DNA of 45,117 nt from Gammaproteobacteria bacterium (lineage in GTDB: Bacteria > Pseudomonadota > Gammaproteobacteria > Pseudomonadales > Pseudohongiellaceae). Below the pieces are notes generated by a model. The model had not been told where the DNA came from. It did no database searches and saw only the letters and a list, made by a program, of their open reading frames with translations. The translations under genes and the position numbers were made by a program. The DNA is taken from positions 1 through 45,117 of the forward strand of contig JAFMKB010000014.1 in the NCBI GenBank assembly GCA_017853205.1, written 5' to 3'. Shown here one piece after another: positions 7,955-16,327 of the stretch. Every line of letters begins with the position of its first letter. Within the stretch, counting starts at the first letter, position 1.

Positions 7955-9188
7955 ACGGCGTGACGGAGATGGCGCGTAAATTGGTCTCATAGCTCTGCTC
8001 TTTAATGGGCCAATGCAATAGAGCCGCGAGAACCCCGAGCGCAACGCCTGAAAGCCAGATGCCATCGTATTGACCAGTGGTCTCATAGAGATAGCCACCC
8101 AACCAGACCCCACTAAAGCTGCCCAACTGGTGGCTCAGAAACACGAGTCCGTAGAGGTAAGGCATGTTTTTTACGCCGAAAAACTGCGCGACCAACCCGG
8201 AAGTTGGTGGGATTGTGGAAAGCCATAAAAAGCCCATCGCGGCACTGAAGCCCAAGACACTGAATAGCGAAGGCGGCAGCAACAGGAAAAGGAGAATCGC
8301 GAGCGCACGTGTAAGATAAATTGCTGAAAGCATTCTGTGTTTGGGTCGTTTGCCACTTGCTACCCCCGAATAATAAGCGCCAAAAATATTGCATAAGCCT
8401 ATAGTGCCGATACTCCAGGCACCGACCTGCGGGCTAAAGCCAAGGTCTACGACATAGCCAGGCATGTGAACTGTGATGAAGGCGAGATGGTAGCCGCACA
8501 CGTAGAATCCGATCAGCAATAGAACATAGGAACGAACCGCCAAGGCCTTGCGCGTAAGCTGCCAGAGGCTTATCGCGGGAGAGTCTGCCGGGCTTTCGTT
8601 GGCTTCGTTCCCATAGCGGGCGAGGGGGATGACAAACACTGCCATGCCAAAGCCGAGCAAGCTCATCAACTGAAGCGCGCCTAGCCACCCCAGCCAATCG
8701 ATGAATACCTGCGCCGCTGGCACGATCAAAAACTGTCCCACGCTGCCAGCAGCCGTGCCTATGCCTAATGCCCAACCTTGTTTCTCAGCAGGAACAGCGC
8801 GAGCGATTGCGGGCAAAACAATACCAAAGGAGGTGCCGGCAATGCCTGCGCCTACAATAACACCGGCCGTTAGACTAGCGCTCAGCGCGGTGGTGCTGCT
8901 TGCCATCCCCAGTGTGCCTAGACCATAGAGGGCAATACCGCCAAGCAAGACCTTGGTGGTGCCAAAACGGTTAACGAAGCCTCCAGCAATGACCGCACTT
9001 AACCCCCACGATAAATTCTGAATCGCGAGTGCCAGCGCTAGGACATCGCGTCCCCAGCCATTCGCCTCGCTCATGGGTTGAAGAAAGAGGCCAAAACCCG
9101 AGCGCAGGCCAAAGGAAAGCATCAGGAGTAGACAGGCACTAATCAGCACAGGCATATAGCGGTTTGGATACTGGGTGCTCTGAATCAT
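7953..9188 (-). CDS. MFS transporter, monocarboxylate/oxalate-formate-type
   Basis: A 411-residue polytopic protein with about 12 hydrophobic segments, the usual major facilitator length and layout. Recognisable parts are FGLRSGFGLFLQPMSEANGWGRDVL near the N-terminus, GGFVNRFGTTKVLLGG for the loop 2-3 motif, and the SHQLGSFSGVWLGGYLYETTGQYDGIW segment at transmembrane 11. That pattern is typical of the monocarboxylate/oxalate-formate antiporter-like branch often annotated only as MFS transporter. The substrate cannot be read from sequence. It has its own terminator and is divergent from the ferredoxin/CYP153 operon, though there is no direct evidence they work together. Confidence 0.87.
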   Translation of the reverse strand: MIQSTQYPNRYMPVLISACLLLMLSFGLRSGFGLFLQPMSEANGWGRDVLALALAIQNLSWGLSAVIAGGFVNRFGTTKVLLGGIALYGLGTLGMASSTTALSASLTAGVIVGAGIAGTSFGIVLPAIARAVPAEKQGWALGIGTAAGSVGQFLIVPAAQVFIDWLGWLGALQLMSLLGFGMAVFVIPLARYGNEANESPADSPAISLWQLTRKALAVRSYVLLLIGFYVCGYHLAFITVHMPGYVVDLGFSPQVGAWSIGTIGLCNIFGAYYSGVASGKRPKHRMLSAIYLTRALAILLFLLLPPSLFSVLGFSAAMGFLWLSTIPPTSGLVAQFFGVKNMPYLYGLVFLSHQLGSFSGVWLGGYLYETTGQYDGIWLSGVALGVLAALLHWPIKEQSYETNLRAISVTP

Positions 9189-9370
9189 CTGTTGACTGCC
9201 TAGTTTCTTAATTGAGGGTGTGAAACGCGTAAGGAAGAGTAACTGTTTTTGCGAAAACGACGAACTTTTTTCAAATGCAGCACGTAATGTTTCTTAAGGC
9301 CCATGAATCTTGGTAAGGTAATTTCCCTTGTTGTCTTGCTGCCTAATCGTGATTGGCGATAGGCTGCTAG

Positions 9371-9389
9371 GCCGGCGTCGATCGTCGGC
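9371..9389. promoter_or_regulatory. Imperfect inverted repeat upstream of the ferredoxin gene
   Basis: GCCGGCG-TCGAT-CGTCGGC, seven pairs including one G-T, lies about 75 bases before the ferredoxin start in the divergent region. It has no T tract, so an operator is more likely than a terminator. Function is inferred from position only. Confidence 0.25.
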
Positions 9390-9463
9390 TTATGACGCAT
9401 AGGGAACGTTAAGAACAAGAGTGGTCAACTTAGTAATATTAGTAAGAGTAGGAACTGTTTTAG

Positions 9464-9784
9464 ATGGTAAAGATTTTATTCAAAGATCATACAGGAAGCG
9501 AACGATCAGTTGAGGCTGCCGCCGGGATCTCGGTTATGCAGGCTGCAGTCTCCAATGGTGTGCCCGGAATCGATGCAGACTGCGGCGGGTCCTGTTCGTG
9601 TGCGACTTGCCATGTCTACGTCGACGAGGCATGGGTCGGCAAATTGACAGCAATGGACGCCAACGAAGATGCCATGCTAGGCCTTAGCAGCGATCGTCGA
9701 GAAAACTCGCGCCTTTGCTGCCAGATTACCCTTAGCGAGGAACTCGATGGGCTGATGGTTACCACGCCGGAATTTCAATTTTAA
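9464..9784 (+). CDS. [2Fe-2S] ferredoxin, adrenodoxin/putidaredoxin type
   Basis: A 106-residue ferredoxin with the vertebrate-type cluster pattern Cys40-x5-Cys46-x2-Cys49 and a distal Cys86 in the SRLCCQI segment. Length and the C-terminal LMVTTPEFQF tail match ferredoxins that feed electrons to class I bacterial P450 enzymes. It lies 58 bases before the CYP153 gene on the same strand, so it is the obvious redox partner. The NADH-dependent ferredoxin reductase that should reduce it is not in the window. The ATG has AGGAA 11-15 bases upstream. Confidence 0.92.
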   Translation: MVKILFKDHTGSERSVEAAAGISVMQAAVSNGVPGIDADCGGSCSCATCHVYVDEAWVGKLTAMDANEDAMLGLSSDRRENSRLCCQITLSEELDGLMVTTPEFQF

Positions 9785-9842
9785 ATTAGCGTTTCAAGCA
9801 AAAGTTTAAAGAGAGTTTAACAGAGAGTTTAGAGAAATCATT

Positions 9843-11126
9843 ATGAGCGATACCCCAGCATCCCCTGAGTTGGACCGCCGTCCTGAAAGCAAGTGGAGCA
9901 TGGTGGGCAGAGATCCCTATGCTATGCCCCTAGAGCAAATAGATCTTGCCCATCCTGGCATCTGGAAAGAAAACGAATTTCTACCTTTTCTAAAGCGTTT
10001 GCGCGAGGAAGCTCCCGTGCACTATTGTGCGAAATCGGCGACCGGTCCTTACTGGTCCGTGATGAAATACAAAGACATAATGGAAGTCGATACGTCACCT
10101 CATATCTATTCATCAGAGCCTACGATTGGCATTGTCGATGCGTTTGAAGAGTTTACAGTTCCCTCGTTTATTTCGATGGATCCACCCAAGCATGATGAGC
10201 AACGACGAGTGGTGCAGGGCGTTGTGGCGCCGTCAAACCTCAAAAATCTCGAAGGATTGATTCGCAGCCGTGCTGCAGCGATTCTTGATGATTTGCCTAT
10301 TGGCGAAGAATTCGATTGGGTCGAACGAGTCTCAATAGAACTGACTACGCAGATGCTTGCGACGCTTTTTGACTTTCCCTTCGAGGACCGTCACAAGCTG
10401 ACTTTCTGGTCAGATGTGGCAACCGCGATTCCTGGTGGCGGCATCGTGAATAGTCATGAGGAGCGCTGGGAGGCGATGCAAGACTGTCTAGCGACGTTTA
10501 CGCGCCTCTGGAACGAGCGCGTCAATGCGGAGCCAGGTAACGATCTTATTTCGATGCTCTCGCATGGCGAGGCCACTAAGACTATGCCGCCCATGGAGTA
10601 TCTCGGCAATATTCTGCTGCTGATAGTTGGAGGCAATGACACCACGCGCAATTCAATTACCGGCGGTGTGCTTGCACTTAATCAGTTCCCCGAAGAGTAT
10701 GACAAGCTTCGCGCCGACCACTCATTGATTCCTAATATGGTATCGGAAATTATTCGCTGGCAAACCCCGCTCGCGTACATGCGGCGCACAGCGAAAGTTG
10801 ATACCGAGCTGAACGGGCAGAAAATTAAAAAGGGTGACAAAGTCATTATGTGGTATGCGTCGGGTAATCAAGATGACGAAGTCATCGAGAACCCGGAACG
10901 TCTGATCATAGACCGCCCTAATGCGCGGCAGCACCTTTCATTCGGATTCGGGCTGCACCGTTGCATGGGCAATCGTCTCGCAGAAATGCAGTTGCGTATC
11001 GTCTGGGAAGAGATCATGGATCGTTTCGAAAACATCGAAGTGGTCGAAGAGCCCGAGCGAATCTACTCTAGCTTCGTGAAGGGTTACTCTAAGATGACGG
11101 TAGTCTTGCACCCAAAAGCGTCGTAG
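9843..11126 (+). CDS. Cytochrome P450, CYP153 family (alkane/fatty acid omega-hydroxylase)
   Basis: A 427-residue soluble P450. The I-helix oxygen-binding motif is GGNDTT (263-268), the ExxR pair is Glu302/Arg305, and the haem-binding loop FGFGLHRCMG has Cys374. The C-terminal stretch GNRLAEMQLRIVWEEI followed by SSFVKGYSKMTV is characteristic of CYP153, whose members hydroxylate the terminal carbon of medium-chain alkanes, alcohols or fatty acids. It is co-directional with the ferredoxin gene. The 58-base spacer contains three near-repeats of AGAGTTTA and only a weak ribosome binding site. The family is confident; the exact substrate is not. Confidence 0.92.
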   Translation: MSDTPASPELDRRPESKWSMVGRDPYAMPLEQIDLAHPGIWKENEFLPFLKRLREEAPVHYCAKSATGPYWSVMKYKDIMEVDTSPHIYSSEPTIGIVDAFEEFTVPSFISMDPPKHDEQRRVVQGVVAPSNLKNLEGLIRSRAAAILDDLPIGEEFDWVERVSIELTTQMLATLFDFPFEDRHKLTFWSDVATAIPGGGIVNSHEERWEAMQDCLATFTRLWNERVNAEPGNDLISMLSHGEATKTMPPMEYLGNILLLIVGGNDTTRNSITGGVLALNQFPEEYDKLRADHSLIPNMVSEIIRWQTPLAYMRRTAKVDTELNGQKIKKGDKVIMWYASGNQDDEVIENPERLIIDRPNARQHLSFGFGLHRCMGNRLAEMQLRIVWEEIMDRFENIEVVEEPERIYSSFVKGYSKMTVVLHPKAS

Positions 11127-11182
11127 TTTCGGCTGTTGTAAATCATCGAGTCGGTAAGGCTTTCAATCCGGTCTACGGAGTT

Positions 11183-11214
11183 GGTCGGTGGCTGCTAAGC
11201 GGCCACCTCCGACC
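11183..11214. other. Hairpin at the CYP153/selB convergent ends
   Basis: GGTCGG-TGGC pairs with GCCA (then CCT bulge) CCGACC across the selB stop codon. It forms a strong stem in either transcript but lacks a clear T run, so it is a possible rather than a typical intrinsic terminator. Confidence 0.35.
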
Positions 11215-13144
11215 AAGGTTTTCGGATTACGCGGACGTTTTCCTTCCTTAGGGTGTAACCGCAACCGTCGAAATGTTCAAGCACCTCGATACATAGATTG
11301 CGGCCCATCCTCGTCTTGTCTCTAAACTCAATAACGCTAAATCCAAGGCCGTTACTCGCAGCCATAAGCTGATTCGCAGTCTCTGCGAGTTTAGCGAGGG
11401 TAGCAGGCGGGTAAAATCTATTGTCGGCGACCTTCACTACTACGCCAGCGCGCGCGCAGTGTTGCAAAATCCGCTCGACCGCTCTCAAGGGTATTCCTGT
11501 CGCGTCGACGATCTCTCTGGTTCGCGGCGGCGTTAGGTCTCCATGCTCGAGCAGGGGAGCAATCTTCGCGTCGAATTCCTGACGCTCTCTGCTGACTTCA
11601 GCGTGATGTGTGGCGAGCGCAATATGGCTTCCTTCGCGGCGCAGAACGCCTTTCGCGGCCAATGCTGTTATGAATCCTTTGAGCACCGGACTAGGAATGC
11701 TTGGCCGCAAGGCACGCGCGATCGCCGATTCGAGTAAGCCTGCTTCGCTAGGCTTCTCAACATGGAATTGCCCTAACAAATCTGTGAGGCGGTTTTTCAA
11801 TGTCGCAGCGGCAGACGCACCGACTAAGCGCGGTAGGCGTCTGTCCTCGATAAACACTTCGAGAGGCGCAGGCGATTGTTGTCTCACGCGTTCAAGGTGA
11901 GTCTCTATGAAGGCAAAAGTCAGATTGCGGGCGAGCGCAAATTGTTCGAGGTCGATGCCAAATGGTGCAACAGCAAGAGCGGAATCGATCGCAGCGTCGA
12001 TTTCGCCCCGATACGCCCTCAGTAGAGCGAGTCTCTCTAAGCTGGCTCTGCCCCGCTTTGGCAGTTCCGTATCGATGACTGTGCCTCCACCCAGCGATCT
12101 CTTGGCGGCAGGGTCTCGGAGGATAAAGCGGTCCCCCCAGTGGCAGGTGATAGGTTCATCGAGGCTGAATTGATAGAGGCCCGTAGTTTCATCGAGTTTG
12201 CGCAGGCGTGCGAGGCGATGCGCAGCGCCAATGTGAAGATGGTAGTCGACACCAGACTTTAGCGAAGTTGTCGGATCGATAAGTGTAAGATGCGTATCAA
12301 ATCGCATGACGCGGCGTTGAGCGACACCGAGAAAATCTCCGCGTTTGATTTCATCCAGACCTAGGCTAATGCTTAGTGCCGCGCGCTGGCCTGCATGGAG
12401 TGATTGGCATTCGGATTGGTCTATACGTATGCCGCGTATTCGCACCGGCTCTCCAGTGCCGCAGTGAACTAATTGTTCGCCCTGATTGATAGTGCCAGCC
12501 GCGAGAGTTCCCGTCACAATGGTGCCGATACCTTTCGCTGTGAAACAGCGGTCGATGGAAAAGCGGGGATGCTGCTCTCGACTAGAGTTATTTGCTTTCT
12601 GCTGCAACGCCAGTGTGTTTAGATGCGTCGCGAGTTCGGCAACCCCAGCACCACTGACATTGTTAATTCTGAAGAGGGGAGCACTACTCAGGCGTGTGCG
12701 TGCGAGGAGGGCGCTAATCTCGCTTTCAACAGCAAGGAGTCGCTCTTGCGTGCACTGATCAATTTTCGTCAGGGCGACCGCGCCCTTGTTAATCCCTAGC
12801 AAATCCAATATTGCTAAATGCTCGCGCGTCTGGGGCATGATGCCGTCGTCTGCAGCAACGACGAGCAGCGCAGCGTTCACCGCGCTAACCCCAGCCAACA
12901 TGTTGTTGATGAAATCGCTGTGTCCGGGCACATCGACGAAGCCGAGTGTTGTTGCGCTTTGGGTTTCGTCCTCGGAATGACTATAGGCAAAGCCCGCATT
13001 TATCGTTAATCCGCGTGCTTTCTCTTCGGCGAGAGTATCAGTGTCTGTTCCGGTAAGCTGTTTAACCAGTGACGTTTTGCCATGATCGACATGGCCTGCG
13101 GTGGCAATAACAAGAAACTGACGAGGTGAGTTGACTGCGTTCAT
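11195..13144 (-). CDS. selB: Selenocysteine-specific translation elongation factor SelB
   Basis: A 649-residue EF-Tu-like GTPase with a long C-terminal extension. Near the N-terminus are the P-loop GHVDHGKTSL, the switch II motif DVPGHSDF and the specificity motif TKID. The C-terminal half has winged-helix-like repeats, including TPPRTREIVDATGIPLRAVERIL and LGFSVIEFRDKTRMGRN, which bind SECIS hairpins in selenoprotein mRNAs. The frame is open to 13216, but I start at the ATG 13144. That puts the P-loop at the normal distance and avoids overlap with the permease gene. It follows the lactate permease by 28 bases and may share its transcript. Its tRNA (selC) and the charging enzyme (SelA) are 6.4 kb and 10 kb away in other units. 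Confidence 0.95.
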   Translation of the reverse strand: MNAVNSPRQFLVIATAGHVDHGKTSLVKQLTGTDTDTLAEEKARGLTINAGFAYSHSEDETQSATTLGFVDVPGHSDFINNMLAGVSAVNAALLVVAADDGIMPQTREHLAILDLLGINKGAVALTKIDQCTQERLLAVESEISALLARTRLSSAPLFRINNVSGAGVAELATHLNTLALQQKANNSSREQHPRFSIDRCFTAKGIGTIVTGTLAAGTINQGEQLVHCGTGEPVRIRGIRIDQSECQSLHAGQRAALSISLGLDEIKRGDFLGVAQRRVMRFDTHLTLIDPTTSLKSGVDYHLHIGAAHRLARLRKLDETTGLYQFSLDEPITCHWGDRFILRDPAAKRSLGGGTVIDTELPKRGRASLERLALLRAYRGEIDAAIDSALAVAPFGIDLEQFALARNLTFAFIETHLERVRQQSPAPLEVFIEDRRLPRLVGASAAATLKNRLTDLLGQFHVEKPSEAGLLESAIARALRPSIPSPVLKGFITALAAKGVLRREGSHIALATHHAEVSRERQEFDAKIAPLLEHGDLTPPRTREIVDATGIPLRAVERILQHCARAGVVVKVADNRFYPPATLAKLAETANQLMAASNGLGFSVIEFRDKTRMGRNLCIEVLEHFDGCGYTLRKENVRVIRKPWSEVAA

Positions 13145-13172
13145 TGTAGTGACTGCTGTGTCCTTGCCGAGT

Positions 13173-14966
13173 CTAAGGCAGTGCTGCAGGTCGCGCGCGT
13201 GCGATGGCGAAGACAAAACATGCGGCTATTGCGGCGGCAAGAAAGAAGCCCGCGTTCAAAAAGCCGTTAGCAAGGTTCACAATTCCTAAGCCGATGGCGC
13301 CGGTAAAAAGGGCGTAGTAAACAAACGCGAGCAGAGTCTTGCGTATAACCGCGCCTTCCTTGCCAACAAGCCCCACCACGGCCGAGGCTGCAACCACATT
13401 GTGTACACAGATGATGTTGCCTGCGGCGCCACCTACCGCTTGCAGGGCGACAATCCAGAGAGGGTCGTAGCCGATGCGTTCACCAACCCCAAATTGGAAA
13501 AGAGAGAACATCATATTGCTCACGGTATTACTGCCGGCAACGAATGCACCGAGGCCACCAATAAAGGGTGAAAATAGAGGCCATGCTGCCCCAGTTAGCA
13601 CTGCCACGCCTTCTGCGAGCGCAAGCGGCATTTGCTCAAAGCCAGCTGCGCCATCGCTGGAATTAATGAAAACCTGAACCATGGGCACGGTGAAGATAAG
13701 CGCCATAGACGCTGGTGCGAGAGTTCTTAGTGAGTCACCTACACCGCGTGAAAATTGCGCAAGGGGAAGTCTATGAAGTCCTATCGTGATGACCGAAGCG
13801 AGAATAAAAATGCTTCCAGGCGACCATAACGGCTGAAAGGACGCAGAGATCGAGCTGCCAAAAATCTGTGGCCATGCCCACGTTATGAGTGGATGCGCGC
13901 TACGCAGCACTGACTCGAGATCGAGAATCCGCAGGCGAGTAATTACTAACAGCACCGCAATGACAAAATAGGGAGACCAAGCGCGCAAAAGACTCATCAT
14001 TGGCGTTTGGTCATCGTCATCTTTTTCGGCGGGCACGGTGAGTGTGCTGCTCCAGTCGGGCTCCCAAGCTGCGCGCTCCGGAAAGCGCCATTCGCGCCCT
14101 TTGGCGGGCATAAGAAACCCGCGCTTCGCTGCAGGAATTACGATGGCGAGACCGATGAGACCGCCGAACATCGAAGGGAATTCGGGTCCGAGAAGAGTAG
14201 CAACTAAAAGATAGGGTATCGTCATAGAGAACGCAGCAAAAAGTGCAAATCGCCAAACCTCGAGCCCTTCGGCGAAGCTTCGTTTTATTCCGAAGAAGCG
14301 GGTCATCGTCGCAACAACTAAAAGAGGGATGAACGTGCCTGCGATGGCATGGATTAAAGCGACGCGCGCAGCGATATTGGCAAGGAAGAGATCCCAGCGC
14401 TCGAAACCTAGGCTGGTTGCGAACTCAGCCATATCGGGGTCTGCTGAGAGCCCCGTACCGAGACCAACTAGAATAGGTGTGCCCATGGCCCCAAACGACA
14501 CCGGCGTACTCTGAATTATCATGCCAGCGACGACGGCTGCCATCGCGGGAAAACCTAAGCCCACCATAAGCGGCACCGCAACAGCGGCCGGCGTGCCGAA
14601 GCCGGCCGAACCTTCGATAAACGAGCCGAACAGCCAGGCGATAATAATTACCTGAATGCGCCTATCGGGAGTGATATCTGAGAATCCTGCGCGAATAGCA
14701 CGCATTGCACCGCTGCGTTGCAGGGTGTTTAGCAGCAGAATGGCACCAAAAATGATGTAGATAAGTGTGGCGGCAATGATAAGGCCGTTAATACTCGCAG
14801 CGAGCACCTGTGTGCCGGGCACCCGCCAAACGCCTATGGCGAGTCCGGCAACGATCAAGTAGGCGACTGGCATGGCGCGGCTGGCAGGCCAGCGGAGGAC
14901 GACGAGCAAGACCCCGACGACGAGTATCGGCGTGAACGCGAGTAGGGCAAGAAGACTGCTACTCAT
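13173..14966 (-). CDS. L-lactate permease (LctP family)
   Basis: A 597-residue membrane protein with many hydrophobic segments. The conserved LctP stretch [27 protein letters not shown] is followed by [16 protein letters not shown] and a C-terminal half containing [22 protein letters not shown] and [17 protein letters not shown]. This fits the lactate/glycolate permease family, which imports 2-hydroxyacids by proton symport. Length is a little above the usual 550. AAGGA precedes the ATG by about 10 bases. A 2-hydroxyacid dehydrogenase lies about 7 kb away, not linked. selB is directly downstream. Confidence 0.92.
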   Translation of the reverse strand: MSSSLLALLAFTPILVVGVLLVVLRWPASRAMPVAYLIVAGLAIGVWRVPGTQVLAASINGLIIAATLIYIIFGAILLLNTLQRSGAMRAIRAGFSDITPDRRIQVIIIAWLFGSFIEGSAGFGTPAAVAVPLMVGLGFPAMAAVVAGMIIQSTPVSFGAMGTPILVGLGTGLSADPDMAEFATSLGFERWDLFLANIAARVALIHAIAGTFIPLLVVATMTRFFGIKRSFAEGLEVWRFALFAAFSMTIPYLLVATLLGPEFPSMFGGLIGLAIVIPAAKRGFLMPAKGREWRFPERAAWEPDWSSTLTVPAEKDDDDQTPMMSLLRAWSPYFVIAVLLVITRLRILDLESVLRSAHPLITWAWPQIFGSSISASFQPLWSPGSIFILASVITIGLHRLPLAQFSRGVGDSLRTLAPASMALIFTVPMVQVFINSSDGAAGFEQMPLALAEGVAVLTGAAWPLFSPFIGGLGAFVAGSNTVSNMMFSLFQFGVGERIGYDPLWIVALQAVGGAAGNIICVHNVVAASAVVGLVGKEGAVIRKTLLAFVYYALFTGAIGLGIVNLANGFLNAGFFLAAAIAACFVFAIARARPAALP

Positions 14967-15039
14967 AGTCTCGATCCTTCTTTAGGGTATTTGTTGAGAG
15001 TTAATGAGAGTCTGGCTGGCGTGGTTGGTGCTTTGTGTT

Positions 15040-16113
15040 TTAGTCAGCCTCCTGAGCCTCGCGCGCCTCCTGCGCGCGCGCACCGCGCAGAATATTAACC
15101 ATGCCGTAGTTGCCTTCATGGCAGGCGTATTCATAGAGTTGGCCGGCTACCTTTGTCATCTCGACAATCGCGACAATCTTGTCCGTGAAAGTTGTTTGGT
15201 CGTCGACTGTGAATTCATAATCAACGGTGTCGGCGGCAGTGCGTGTGAAACGCTCTGTCAGTATCTTGTCGAACGCAGTGCCATGTGCATTGAAGCTCGT
15301 AGTGAGGTCGTTAAAGTTTTTTGTGATCACTACAAGCGTGTCGCCATCCCAGTAGCCGCGAGAGTCGCCGGTCCAAAGGCGAATGTCCTCATGCAGTGCA
15401 TGGTGCTCGGCCGCCGAGTTGGCGAGCGGCACGATCCGGGCATCGTGGATCATCTCGGTTAAGAGCACCGCGTGATCTCTGCTTTGGAAAATCTGCACAT
15501 TGTTATTGTAAAGGCTAGGGATAAACGGAGGGCCAGAGTTAAACCCTACTATGCAACGCTCGGAAAGCCCCCGATCTTCAGGCCCATCGGTGCCGATGCC
15601 ACCTGCAAGAATCCGTGCCGGGCGCGATTCGCCGGTATCTTCACCGCCGTAATTGCCTTTTTGGTTGATAGCTGTGTCGGCGAAAGGAGGGAGTTGGCCG
15701 TCTCTAGGATAGACTATGTGCGATGTGCGTTTTAAGCCGCCAATACCGGCATTCTCAATCCAGAAATCGTTGTAAGACTCGTCCACCCCGGCTATGGGCA
15801 GGGCGCTATCTGAGTTGGCATCACGGGCTGCGGCAAGTGCTTCGATACGAGTAATCTCTGCTTCCGAGAGAAACTCGCGTTCGCCAAATTGGCTAGGCCT
15901 AATCATCGGTCGGTCAGAGGAGAAATTCCACACGCCCTGTAAGTCCGGCTGTCCCCACTCGGTTCTTGGTGCAGTGTAGTCTTGCGCTGCTGCCGTGGAC
16001 AATGAGGTGCAGGCCACAAATGCAACAAGGAAAGCGTGACGGATAGCGAGAGTGTGGGTCAGCGTTTCTAAAACCGGGCGAAAAGCAGTAGTGGGGGTTT
16101 TGCGAATGGACAT
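15040..16113 (-). CDS. Exported protein of unknown function with DLQGVW-type N-terminus
   Basis: A 357-residue protein that I recognise only as a member of an uncharacterised secreted family starting with a 'WGQPDLQGVWNF' segment and carrying DSRGYWDGDTLVVITKNFND and a LTERFTR segment near the end. The open frame extends to 16311. I chose the ATG at 16113 because AAGGAG precedes it and a signal peptide follows (hydrophobic stretch, then STAAAQ). The longer frame would also cover the ppdK terminator. The last 14 residues are a low-complexity run of QEA/REA units. The conserved Trp, Asp and Gly residues suggest an enzyme or binding protein, but no function is claimed. Confidence 0.72.
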   Translation of the reverse strand: MSIRKTPTTAFRPVLETLTHTLAIRHAFLVAFVACTSLSTAAAQDYTAPRTEWGQPDLQGVWNFSSDRPMIRPSQFGEREFLSEAEITRIEALAAARDANSDSALPIAGVDESYNDFWIENAGIGGLKRTSHIVYPRDGQLPPFADTAINQKGNYGGEDTGESRPARILAGGIGTDGPEDRGLSERCIVGFNSGPPFIPSLYNNNVQIFQSRDHAVLLTEMIHDARIVPLANSAAEHHALHEDIRLWTGDSRGYWDGDTLVVITKNFNDLTTSFNAHGTAFDKILTERFTRTAADTVDYEFTVDDQTTFTDKIVAIVEMTKVAGQLYEYACHEGNYGMVNILRGARAQEAREAQEAD

Positions 16114-16243
16114 TGGGTGGGCTCCTTCGAATAGAGTCTTATTGACTCGAAAGTACCCGAAACTGCTGCATTGCACAAATACTTCGTGCATTCGCGCTCT
16201 CAGCCGAATGCTTAGCAGACTGTGATGATCTCGACCGCGTGGC

Positions 16244-16286
16244 GGCGAAAAAAAACCGCGATCGCTTAAGGCAACCGCGGGTTTTC
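16244..16286 (-). terminator. Intrinsic terminator of ppdK
   Basis: On the minus strand a GC-rich stem (16276-16285 with 16252-16260, one bulged G, loop of about 15 nt) is followed by a run of eight T. It lies about 40 bases after the ppdK stop. Confidence 0.7.
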
Positions 16287-16327
16287 TATGGTCGATCAAC
16301 TCACTTCGCAAACGGTAAAACAGTCTC

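Noticed and set aside
9200-9418. 72-codon minus-strand ORF upstream of the MFS gene
   Set aside because: Basic low-information sequence in a divergent promoter region with no ribosome binding site or family resemblance.
9795-9835. Three near-repeats of AGAGTTTA before the CYP153 gene
   Set aside because: Short and imperfect; too few and too irregular to call a repeat array or operator.
15004-15462. 152-codon plus-strand ORF with a hydrophobic start
   Set aside because: It is the antisense shadow of the exported DLQGVW-type protein, whose frame has a signal peptide and conserved blocks.
763-16113. Possible in-frame UGA selenocysteine codons at gene ends
   Set aside because: I looked at stop codons of complete genes; those ending in TGA reach normal family length and no downstream extension with conserved residues was seen.
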